The notes beneath the pieces are model-generated. The model had not been told where the DNA came from, made no database searches, and saw only the letters and a program-made list of their open reading frames with translations. 15,208 nucleotides of DNA from Gemmatimonadales bacterium (GTDB lineage Bacteria > Gemmatimonadota > Gemmatimonadetes > Gemmatimonadales > GWC2-71-9): positions 1 to 15,208 of the forward strand of contig JAICPP010000056.1 of the NCBI GenBank assembly GCA_025929805.1, written 5' to 3'. Position 1 is the first letter of the stretch. Every line of letters starts with the position of its first letter. Positions 7,685 through 13,351 of this stretch are shown piece after piece. The position numbers and the translations under genes were made by a program.

Positions 7685-7810
7685 GGTAGGCGGGTAAGGG
7701 GGGTAGCGGGTAAGCACCAGAACAATGAGGGGGCCGTAGCTCGGTAAAGCTTCGGCCCCTTCAACTCATCTCGCTTACCCACTTACCCCTTACCCCCTTA
7801 CCCGCCTACC
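7685..7810. repeat. 126-bp palindromic element with 18-bp inverted ends and GGGTAAG-like heptads
   Basis: GGTAGGCGGGTAAGGGGG is read at 7685-7702 on the plus strand and, identically, at 7810-7793 on the minus strand. Internal to each end are further GGGTAAG-like units: AGCGGGTAAGC (7705-7715) against AGTGGGTAAGC (7782-7772, minus), with two more copies on the right side. The centre is a long hairpin (listed separately). The element fills the whole gap between two convergent genes, and its right end encodes the last residues and the stop codon of the sigma factor. It resembles a REP- or MITE-like unit, with no transposase and no clear target duplication. Confidence 0.85.
7726..7763. terminator. 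Strong hairpin, likely bidirectional terminator
   Basis: Positions 7726-7741 pair with 7748-7763: 14 Watson-Crick pairs, one G-T wobble and one T-T mismatch (7737/7752), around a 6-base loop CGGTAA. The core is GGGGCCG/CGGCCCC. It lies between convergent genes (csbD-like plus, sigma factor minus), where a two-way terminator is expected. No clear T-run follows on either strand, so termination is inferred from position and stem strength. Confidence 0.65.
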
Positions 7811-8580
7811 TCCCCAGCCTCCGTGAGCTCCTCGCGCAGACGCTTGAGCGCCTGACTGCGAATCTGGGAGACCCTCGACTCACTAACCTGCAGAACCTCG
7901 CCGACCTGCCTCAGGTTCAGCTCTTCATAGTAGTACAGAGCCAAAACCCGGCGTTGCTGCTCGGGAAGCCGGGAAATCAGCTGCCGCAGGTGTGCAACGT
8001 GCTCCGACTCGACCAGCTTCTGGGTCGGCAGCGTGACCGATGGATCGGCATGGGTTTCCGCGTCACGCGAGAACCGGCGGCCGTGCGAAGGACGGGGAGA
8101 CTCGGCCTCCGCATATACCCCTACGGCATCCTTCCACTTCCAGTAGGTCGCGAGACTGATCCCGAGGTGGTCGGCGACTTCCTTAGGACTGGGAGCGCGC
8201 CCCAACCGACCTTCCAGTGCTGCAGCGATAGCCTCGATCCTTCTCCGCTTTACTCGGACCGAGCGTGGCGTCGAATCTCTGCTGCGCAAGTCATCGAGAA
8301 TAGCCCCCCGAATCCGAAGCACCGCATAGGTGCTGAAGGCCAACCCTCTGGAAAGATCGAAACTATCCAGGGCTTTCATGAGACCGAGGGCACCGGCGCT
8401 GACCAGCTCGCCGAGCTCCACCGAAGGGATCCGCCGAGAGACTTCTCGGGCAACATGATGGACCAGACCGAGATGGCGGACCAGCAGTTGCGCGCGCGCA
8501 TCCGGATCGCCGGCGGAACGGTATCGAGCCCAGAGCGCCTCACTACGATCTTCGGTCTGGGCGACGGGAATCGCGGTCAC
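7798..8580 (-). CDS. RNA polymerase sigma factor of the FliA/WhiG (sigma-28) family
   Basis: A 260-residue alternative sigma factor with the group-3 (FliA/SigD/WhiG) layout. Region 2 spans about 30-102, including LGELVSAGALGLMKALDSFD and FSTYAVLRIRGAILDDLR. Region 3 spans about 114-160 (AALEGRLGRAPSPKEVADHLGIS). The region 4 helix-turn-helix lies at about 203-252 (LPEQQRRVLALYYYEELNLR, then VSESRVSQIRSQALKRLR). There is no region 1.1. The ILDDLRSRD segment and the region 3 motif are characteristic of FliA-type factors. The start is GTG at 8580; no in-frame ATG lies just upstream and the Shine-Dalgarno is weak. The C-terminal EVGG and the TAA stop are supplied by the inverted-repeat element. 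No flagellar genes lie nearby; the neighbours are an HD-GYP regulator and a FlgM-like protein. Whether it controls motility or something else is open. Confidence 0.93.
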   Translation of the reverse strand: MTAIPVAQTEDRSEALWARYRSAGDPDARAQLLVRHLGLVHHVAREVSRRIPSVELGELVSAGALGLMKALDSFDLSRGLAFSTYAVLRIRGAILDDLRSRDSTPRSVRVKRRRIEAIAAALEGRLGRAPSPKEVADHLGISLATYWKWKDAVGVYAEAESPRPSHGRRFSRDAETHADPSVTLPTQKLVESEHVAHLRQLISRLPEQQRRVLALYYYEELNLRQVGEVLQVSESRVSQIRSQALKRLREELTEAGEVGG

Positions 8581-8922
8581 GACAGGAGCCCCGCGATCGC
8601 AGGAGTGACAGACATCGGAATGTCCCTAGCCGAATGTGGTTGGGGGCAGAGCGCCGCAGTGTTCGGATGCTATCCGGACCGAGGATCGCCCTTGCGATTG
8701 TTGGGGTGAGGTGAAGGCAACGGCTGTACCACCAGTGCCGGGGAATGCAGTGGCGCAGGTGCAATCCCTTGCAGCCGCTTCCAACCGATTACTGATTCTA
8801 GAGTTAGGGAAGTGCTCGGAGGAATTCGCAGCCCCGCCAGCTACCGCTGGTGCGTGGCACGGGTGGCAGCGAAGAGCAGAAGGCCGCAAGAAACGGCCAA
8901 AGTCCCCGGCAAGTTGCAGGAT
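8581..8922. other. 342-bp gap with no convincing gene
   Basis: This stretch separates the sigma factor start from the HD-GYP stop, both on the minus strand. Open frames on both strands (for example plus 8636-8926 and minus 8626-8889) have mixed third positions, many cysteines and no family motif, so I do not call them. It should hold the sigma factor's promoter. TAGAAT on the minus strand near 8800 could be a -10, but no matching -35 is visible. A small hairpin, TGCAA-TCCC-TTGCA, lies near 8760-8773. Confidence 0.5.
8882..8898 (-). terminator. Possible terminator after the HD-GYP gene
   Basis: Read on the minus strand, GGCCG-TTTCTTG-CGGCC forms a 5-bp GC stem starting about 25 bases after the HD-GYP stop codon. 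It is followed by the pyrimidine-rich TTCTGCTCTTC. The stem is short, so this is a moderate-to-low call. Confidence 0.4.
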
Positions 8923-10002
8923 CTAGAGACTCAGCTCTTTGCCGCGCTCATCGTCCACGAAGACCAGGGCGGCACCGCGCTCGACGACTGCGGAGAGAGC
9001 CAGGTGCACGTCCGGGGCCAAGACAGTTCCGATCATGCTATGCATTCGCTCGACCGCCAACTCGGGGGTCAGCTGCTCTCGATAGGGTCGCGCGGTGGCA
9101 AGTGCGTCGTAGATCTCCGCTGCCCCAATGAGCCGTGCCCCCCAGGGGATGACCTCGCCCGCAAGACCGTCCGGATATCCGGTACCATCCCACCGCTCGT
9201 GATGTCCCCGAACGAATCCGCTTACGCTACTGAGATGGGGCAAGGGAGCCAGGATATCGGAGCCCACAATGGTGTGTCGCTTCATTGCCTCGAACTCGAG
9301 CGCGGTGAGAGGGCCCTCCTTCGACATCAGCCCCTCGGGCACCGCGATCATTCCGATGTCATGGAGCAGTCCAGCCTGGCGCACCTGCTCGATTTCTTCA
9401 TCGCTCCGCCGGATCTCGGCCGCTATCGAGGCAGCCAACTGCGCTACCCGAAGCGAATGCCCCGCGAACCAAGGGTCCCGAGCTTCCACCACTGCAACCA
9501 GAGCCTCGAGCGTGGCCACCGTCAATCCTTTGACTTTGGCTCGCTCACGCGCGAGCTCAGCGCCGAGGTTGACGACTTCCTCCTTGAGGAGCCGGGTGAT
9601 TCCGCGTTCCCGGACTACCTCCGCGCGGCGGCGCAGCGCCCGCTGCAAGGCAGCCTCCAGCCGAGCGAGGTCGATCGGCTTGGGCAGGTAGTCCACCGCG
9701 CCGTACTGGAGGTAGTGCACGGCGTCATCCACAGCGGTGCTCGTGCTCGATACCAGAATTGCCAGGTTGGGATCCCGTTCGAGCGATCGGGAGAGGAGCT
9801 CGCCGGCCGGAGTACCAAACAAGCCAGAGTCGGCGAGCATGCAGGAGAGCTTCTGCCGGGCCAGTATCCCGAGCGCCTCCTGGCCCGAGCTTGCCGTCAG
9901 CACCTCATAGCCCCGGTGGGCCAGGTAGCTCTCGATCGCCTCTCGCGTGGCGGAATCGTCATCAACCACCAGGATACGATCGGGGACTCTGACCGTCAGC
10001 AT
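8923..10002 (-). CDS. Response regulator with receiver and HD-GYP domains, altered active site
   Basis: A 359-residue cytoplasmic protein: receiver domain (about 8-122), a charged, probably helical linker (about 123-165), then an HD-GYP domain (about 166-340) of the type that hydrolyses cyclic di-GMP. The receiver keeps the acidic cluster DDD (14-16), phospho-acceptor Asp58 and Lys108 (YLPKP). The HD-GYP domain keeps Glu173, His182, His214-Asp215, His243, His267-His268 and GYP (275-277). Two usual residues differ: the lysine of HDxGK is Met218 (HDIGM), and the aspartate of the AD-x-x-DAL motif is Glu296 (AAEIYDAL). Activity may be weakened or changed. I start at the ATG at 10002, preceded by GAGGAAAG; a GTG at 10074 would add 24 residues unlike a receiver domain. 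It is divergent from the FlgM-like gene, and the sigma factor lies downstream on the same strand. Confidence 0.92.
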   Translation of the reverse strand: MLTVRVPDRILVVDDDSATREAIESYLAHRGYEVLTASSGQEALGILARQKLSCMLADSGLFGTPAGELLSRSLERDPNLAILVSSTSTAVDDAVHYLQYGAVDYLPKPIDLARLEAALQRALRRRAEVVRERGITRLLKEEVVNLGAELARERAKVKGLTVATLEALVAVVEARDPWFAGHSLRVAQLAASIAAEIRRSDEEIEQVRQAGLLHDIGMIAVPEGLMSKEGPLTALEFEAMKRHTIVGSDILAPLPHLSSVSGFVRGHHERWDGTGYPDGLAGEVIPWGARLIGAAEIYDALATARPYREQLTPELAVERMHSMIGTVLAPDVHLALSAVVERGAALVFVDDERGKELSL

Positions 10003-10083
10003 CACTTTCCTCGTGAAGCCCTGATCGCCGTGAGGGTGGGTAGCCGGCGTGGGTGGGCGCCCGGAGACTGTCACAAGGATCGG

Positions 10084-10142
10084 ATCGTGAAACGATTTCT
10101 TGAGTTACATTTAAGGCGCGGTGGTCGGGCACTGGTCAGTGC
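10084..10142. promoter_or_regulatory. Two dyads in the divergent control region, candidate operators
   Basis: Two perfect inverted repeats lie between the HD-GYP start and the FlgM-like gene: ATCGT-GAA-ACGAT (10084-10096) and GCACTG-GT-CAGTGC (10129-10142). Their position upstream of the minus-strand HD-GYP gene suits protein-binding sites. A TTAAAT on the minus strand near 10114 could be its -10. No regulator can be assigned. Confidence 0.35.
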
Positions 10143-10196
10143 GGAGGCGCGGAGTTACAATCAGGACGAGGCGCAGTTCGGAACGGCGACGCGAGG

Positions 10197-10224
10197 TAAA
10201 GATTCCTTCGCACGGAACCGAAAA
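10197..10224 (+). promoter_or_regulatory. Candidate sigma-28 (FliA-type) promoter
   Basis: TAAAGATT (10197-10204), a 12-base spacer, then ACCGAAAA (10217-10224). The established FliA consensus is TAAAGTTT-N11-GCCGATAA. The match is 7 of 8 in the -35 and 6 of 8 in the -10, with a spacer one base longer. It points toward the FlgM-like gene and ends 72 bp before its start codon. A/T-rich words like these stand out in this GC-rich window. A sigma-28-family factor is encoded 1.6 kb away. Confidence 0.5.
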
Positions 10225-10296
10225 CTCACCGGTATCACACCAGACGGGTTTGCTGCCACTAGCCCAGGTCGCGGGCCCGAGTTCGGAGAGTCGAGC

Positions 10297-10479
10297 GTGG
10301 CGAATCCCAATCAGCCCCGTACTTCTTCAGACAGCCTCGAAGCCGATCGGCTCCGGGTCATCGAGCAGCGTCTCCAGGACCACTTCTATGAAGTCCCCCC
10401 GGCATCCGAGCAGATTGCCGCTTCCGTGCTGGCGGACTTGAGAAACCCCGAGCAAAGCGCTTCGACACTTCCCCGTTAA
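10297..10479 (+). CDS. Small FlgM-like protein, candidate anti-sigma-28 factor
   Basis: A 60-residue hydrophilic protein starting at GTG 10297, with GGAGAG six bases upstream. Its middle, residues about 17-49 (DRLRVIEQRLQDHFYEVPPA followed by SEQIAASVLADL), follows the C-terminal FlgM pattern. FlgM has a helix with spaced hydrophobics, then a short turn with Tyr-x-Val, then E-x-IA-x-x-(L/V)L. In FlgM this half wraps around sigma-28 and blocks it. Typical FlgM is near 90-100 residues; here the disordered N-terminal export part is shortened to about 16 residues. The identification rests on pattern, not on strong identity. Genomic context supports it: a FliA-family sigma factor is close by and a sigma-28-like promoter precedes the gene. 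It is followed 4 bp later by the RidA-family gene, so the two are probably cotranscribed. It is easily missed because a much longer antisense frame runs through it. Confidence 0.6.
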   Translation: MANPNQPRTSSDSLEADRLRVIEQRLQDHFYEVPPASEQIAASVLADLRNPEQSASTLPR

Positions 10480-10483
10480 AAGC

Positions 10484-10876
10484 GTGGTTGAACAGCGGCA
10501 GCTCATCTCCAGCGGAACCCCCTGGGAGCCCATCGTCGGGTACTCCCGCGCCGTTCGAGCCGGGAAATGGGTTCATGTCTCCGGGACAACCGCGACTGGC
10601 CCGGACGGCAGAATCGTGGGCGAGAGCGATCCCTACAAGCAGACCGTTCAGGCGCTTCGGAATATCGAGCAGGCCCTCCACGCCGCCGGATCTTCGCTGG
10701 CCGATGTCGTCCGAACCCGCATGTTCGTGACCAACATCGATCATTGGGAAGCGATCGGCCGCGCCCACGGCGAGTTCTTCCGGGACGTGCGCCCTGCGGC
10801 AACCATGGTGGAGGTGAATCGCTTGATCGCTCCCGAGATGCTGGTGGAGATCGAGGTCGAGGCGATAATGCCGTGA
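10484..10876 (+). CDS. RidA (YjgF/UK114) family protein lacking the catalytic arginine
   Basis: A 130-residue small trimeric-type protein of the Rid family. Classical RidA hydrolyses reactive enamine/imine intermediates released by PLP enzymes. Family marks are SGTTATGPDGRIVG (33-46), QTVQALRNIEQALHAAG (53-69), the V-x-x-R-MFVTN strand and the end LVEIEVEAI (120-128). At the position of the essential Arg105 of E. coli RidA (A-R-S-C-V-E-V) this protein reads A-A-T-M-V-E-V, so the arginine is missing. It therefore belongs among Rid subgroups not expected to show standard deaminase activity. The GTG start at 10484 is the only reasonable one and lacks a good ribosome site, suggesting coupling with the FlgM-like gene just upstream. 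The stop overlaps phzF as GTGA. Confidence 0.88.
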   Translation: MVEQRQLISSGTPWEPIVGYSRAVRAGKWVHVSGTTATGPDGRIVGESDPYKQTVQALRNIEQALHAAGSSLADVVRTRMFVTNIDHWEAIGRAHGEFFRDVRPAATMVEVNRLIAPEMLVEIEVEAIMP

Positions 10877-11670
10877 GCTCGGGACAAAGGTTCACCCAGG
10901 TCGACGCCTTTACCAGCCGGCCATACGCCGGCAATCCTGCCGCTGTTTGCGTGCTCTCCTCTCCTGCTGATCCCCTCTGGATGCAACAAGTCGCCCGGGA
11001 AATGAACCTCGCCGAGACGGCATTTCTGATCCGCCGGCCAGACGGGTATAGCCTTCGGTGGTTTACCCCTACAACAGAAGTAGATCTCTGCGGTCACGCG
11101 ACGCTGGCGAGCGCCCACGTACTTTGGGAGGACGGTCATTTGCCTCCGGATCAGCCGGTTTCCTTCCACACCCGCAGCGGGATACTGACTGCCACCAAGG
11201 AGCGGGATCTCATCTGGCTGGACTTCCCCGCAACCCCCCCAGAGCCGGCTCTCCTGGATGACAGAGTCTCGCGGAGCGTGGATAGCCCCATCCATTATGT
11301 GGGCCGCACCTCTTTCGATTATCTGATCGAGCTCGAGTCAGAATCCCGCGTCCGCGAGTTAGTTCCAGACCTTGGCGCCCTAGCTCTGCTCCCGGTCCGA
11401 GGCGTGATTGTCACCGCCCGCTCTCAGGGTGGCGATTACGATTTTGTCTCGAGGTTCTTTGCTCCCCAATCGGGAGTGGCCGAGGACCCGGTGACGGGTT
11501 CGGCGCACTGCGGACTGGGGCCATTCTGGGGAGCGCGTTTGAGGAAGAACCAACTAATTGGCTATCAGGCTTCAGCTCGAGGCGGGACCGTGATGGTGCG
11601 TCTGGAGGGAAACCGGGTCCGGCTTGGTGGCCAGGCGGTGACGGTTCTCCGGGGCGAACTGCTCCATTAA
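10873..11670 (+). CDS. PhzF-family isomerase/epimerase
   Basis: A 265-residue protein of the PhzF phenazine-biosynthesis-like fold, a two-domain diaminopimelate-epimerase-like isomerase acting on small acids without a cofactor. Conserved features: QVDAFTSRPYAGNPAAV (9-25), catalytic Glu48 in NLAETAFL (46-53), FTPTTEVDLCGHATLASAHV (64-83) and GVAEDPVTGSAHCGLGPFW (201-219), which form the active site. Length is typical (260-300). The GTG at 10873 overlaps the ridA-like stop (GTGA). No phenazine genes are present, so a phenazine role is not implied; the substrate of most PhzF-like proteins is unknown. Its stop overlaps the presumed start of the CsaA-type gene. Confidence 0.92.
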   Translation: MSSGQRFTQVDAFTSRPYAGNPAAVCVLSSPADPLWMQQVAREMNLAETAFLIRRPDGYSLRWFTPTTEVDLCGHATLASAHVLWEDGHLPPDQPVSFHTRSGILTATKERDLIWLDFPATPPEPALLDDRVSRSVDSPIHYVGRTSFDYLIELESESRVRELVPDLGALALLPVRGVIVTARSQGGDYDFVSRFFAPQSGVAEDPVTGSAHCGLGPFWGARLRKNQLIGYQASARGGTVMVRLEGNRVRLGGQAVTVLRGELLH

Positions 11671-12010
11671 CGACCTTCCAATCGATCCGGTTGCCGCCTT
11701 CGGAGCACTCGACCTGCGAGTGGGCCGCATCGTCCGAGCCCTGCCCAACGAACGGGCCCACAAGCCTTCCTACAAGCTGTGGATCGACTTCGGGCCCCTG
11801 GGTGAGAAGACCTCCAATGCACAACTCCGTGCGTTATACCGCGCCGACGAGTTGGTGGGACGCCTGATAATCGCAGCGGTGAACCTGGGACCTCGCCGCA
11901 TCGCGGGCTTTACGTCCGAGGTCTTGGTCCTGGGCCTGCCCAACGAAACCGGCAACGTGGTGCTGCTCGGCGTGGAGCGAGAGGTGCCTCTGGGCGGCAG
12001 GGTATACTAG
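11666..12010 (+). CDS. csaA: CsaA-type tRNA-binding-domain protein, unusual start
   Basis: A protein of about 114 residues with a single OB-fold tRNA-binding domain, like CsaA (a dimeric chaperone-like protein) and the C-terminus of methionyl-tRNA synthetase. Motifs are FGALDLRVGRIVRALPN (12-28), KPSYKLWIDFGPLG (33-46), KTSNAQL (48-54), VNLGPRRIAGFTSEVLVLG (72-90) and VVLLGVEREVPLGG (98-111). Length matches the family (about 110). The start is the puzzle. Family similarity begins at IDPVAAFGALDLRVG, but the first standard start codon is GTG 11720, in the middle of that conserved strand. The only candidates that keep it are ATT 11666 or ATC 11681, and an in-frame stop lies at 11639-11641. I chose ATT 11666, which overlaps the phzF stop and follows GGGGCGAA at a long spacing. 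The stop is TAG at 12008. Confidence 0.82.
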   Translation: MNDLPIDPVAAFGALDLRVGRIVRALPNERAHKPSYKLWIDFGPLGEKTSNAQLRALYRADELVGRLIIAAVNLGPRRIAGFTSEVLVLGLPNETGNVVLLGVEREVPLGGRVY

Positions 12011-12028
12011 GAGCCGAGGCGCTGCTTC

Positions 12029-12439
12029 CTACTCACCTCTCGGCAAATCGGCGAGAGCCGGCCGAACGACCAAACCCGTCACCGCGCCGTCCTTGGCCAG
12101 GCTCCACTCGATCAGCATCCGTTGCCGCGATTTGTCGAATGACGCGGTGCGGCTGTAGACCTTGAACGGCTCCGCATCATTGACCTGTTCGTCGACCTTG
12201 CCCTGCTCCGTTCCCAGGTGCTTGACCGCGCGGCTGGCGAAGTTGGCCAGGTCGGCCACGCTGCCGAACGTTTGTCGCATTTCGGGAGAAAACCGGTCCC
12301 ACAGCTTGTGGTATTCGCTTTCGTACAGCCAGGCTGTATAGGTCCGGCCTTCGCGGATGAGCTCGGCTTGCTCTCCCTGGGGTGTGCAAGCCAAGGCCCC
12401 CAAGACCGCCACCAGTCCCCATGCACGTGCGCCCATCAT
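12029..12439 (-). CDS. Small putative lipoprotein, DUF3887-like
   Basis: A 136-residue probable lipoprotein. The N-terminus MMGARAWGLVAVLGALAC has a charged start, a hydrophobic run and Cys18 in a slightly imperfect lipobox (ALA-C). The rest is one small alpha+beta domain (about 37-128). Its W-D-R-F-S-P-E-M-R start and alternating beta pattern near the end (MLIEWSLAKDGAVTGLVVRP) recall DUF3887, a cystatin-like domain often found beside serine beta-lactamase-like domains; here it stands alone. I chose the ATG at 12439 because AGGA lies just upstream (an ATG at 12436 is equally possible); an earlier start at 12508 would bury the signal sequence. It converges on csaA with 18 bp between them and is divergent from the D-aminopeptidase gene. 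Confidence 0.75.
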   Translation of the reverse strand: MMGARAWGLVAVLGALACTPQGEQAELIREGRTYTAWLYESEYHKLWDRFSPEMRQTFGSVADLANFASRAVKHLGTEQGKVDEQVNDAEPFKVYSRTASFDKSRQRMLIEWSLAKDGAVTGLVVRPALADLPRGE

Positions 12440-12457
12440 CAGTCCTCGATATTCTTC

Positions 12458-12470
12458 GGCCGGACCGGCC
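12458..12470. promoter_or_regulatory. 13-bp palindrome in a 43-bp divergent gap, candidate operator
   Basis: GGCCGG-A-CCGGCC is a perfect dyad in the short space between the lipoprotein gene (minus) and the D-aminopeptidase gene (plus). It lies within about 20 bp of both start codons. Its placement suits a shared operator, though GC-rich palindromes also arise by chance here. Confidence 0.35.
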
Positions 12471-12482
12471 AATGGAGAAGTC

Positions 12483-13307
12483 ATGCGCGTGTACATCTCG
12501 GTTGACATGGAAGGAATCGCCGGTGTCGTCCATGAGCATCAGACCGATCCCATCGATCCCCGTCACGCGGGAGAGTATAACAGGTTCCGCCGGTTGATGA
12601 CGAATGAGGCGAACGCGGCGATTGCGGGCGCCCTGGAGGCTGGCGCCAAGCAGATAGTGGTCAACGACAGCCACTGGGAGATGCGCAATCTCCTCGCCGA
12701 GGAGCTCGATCCAGCCGCCCAGCTGGTGAGCGGCGGCCCCAAGCGGTTGTCGATGGTGGAGGGAATCGATTCGGGATACGACGTGGCGATGTTTATCGGC
12801 TACCATGCCATGGCCGGGACCCGTCATGCGATCATCGACCACACCTACACCAGCAGAGTCTATCAGGCCCGGATCAACGGCACCCCGGTGGGAGAGCTGG
12901 CACTCAACGCCGCAATGGCGGGTGTACACGGCGTGGCGGTCGGGCTGGTGAGCGGAGATCAGGCGCTGGCAGCGGAGGCCAAGGCGCTGCTCGGCGCGGG
13001 CGTGGAGGCCGTGATCGTCAAGGAGGCTGTCGGGCGGTTTGCGGCGCGGAGTCTGGCGCCACCAGTAGCGTGCGAGCGGATTCGCAGGGCTGCAGCGGTG
13101 GCTCTGCAACGCAAGCATGCGCCGTTCACCTTCGCAGCACCGATCGAGCTGGAAGTGGATTTCATCGTGAGCCAAATGGCCGATATGGCCGAGCTGGTAC
13201 CGGGATCAACCCGAGTCGGGGGACGAACCGTGAGCTATGCCGGCGAAGATTATAATGACCTATTTCGTGCTTGGCGGGCGATGTACAACCTGGCCGGAGT
13301 CGAGTAG
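12483..13307 (+). CDS. M55 family D-aminopeptidase (DppA-like)
   Basis: A 274-residue zinc peptidase of family M55, like Bacillus DppA. DppA releases N-terminal D-amino acids such as D-Ala from short peptides in the cytoplasm and forms a large ring. Zinc ligands are visible: Asp8 and Glu10 in SVDMEG, His64 in NDSHWEMRNL, His108 in FIGYHAMAG and Glu138 in GELALNA. His115, proposed to take part in catalysis in DppA, is also present. Length matches the family. The ATG at 12483 follows GGAGAAG; the open frame extends upstream only through the divergent lipoprotein. It could act on D-amino-acid peptides imported by the peptide transporter in this window, but the genes are 5 kb apart and the link is inference. 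The proposed deacetylase gene starts 44 bp after its stop. Confidence 0.93.
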   Translation: MRVYISVDMEGIAGVVHEHQTDPIDPRHAGEYNRFRRLMTNEANAAIAGALEAGAKQIVVNDSHWEMRNLLAEELDPAAQLVSGGPKRLSMVEGIDSGYDVAMFIGYHAMAGTRHAIIDHTYTSRVYQARINGTPVGELALNAAMAGVHGVAVGLVSGDQALAAEAKALLGAGVEAVIVKEAVGRFAARSLAPPVACERIRRAAAVALQRKHAPFTFAAPIELEVDFIVSQMADMAELVPGSTRVGGRTVSYAGEDYNDLFRAWRAMYNLAGVE

Positions 13308-13351
13308 GGGATGAAGAGTTCGATCGAGCTCCCGGAGCCGCTGGACTCCCC

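Noticed and set aside
8855..8870. TGGCACG near a GGCAGC, considered as a sigma-54 promoter
   Set aside because: The essential GC of the -12 element is not at the required spacing, and no gene follows on that strand.
8800..8880. CACGCAC/GCGGTAGC words on the minus strand, considered as a cyclic di-GMP riboswitch
   Set aside because: Lacks the GNRA tetraloop and the paired P1b/P1a arms of the GEMM fold; only short words match.
8812..10476. A 555-codon open frame on the plus strand
   Set aside because: Apart from its last 60 codons it is the antisense shadow of the HD-GYP gene, has no family motif, and runs through non-coding DNA. Only the 10297-10479 part has its own ribosome site and a recognisable pattern.
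12177..13175. A 332-codon minus-strand frame opposite the D-aminopeptidase
   Set aside because: Antisense shadow of a well-supported M55 gene, histidine- and arginine-rich with no known domain.
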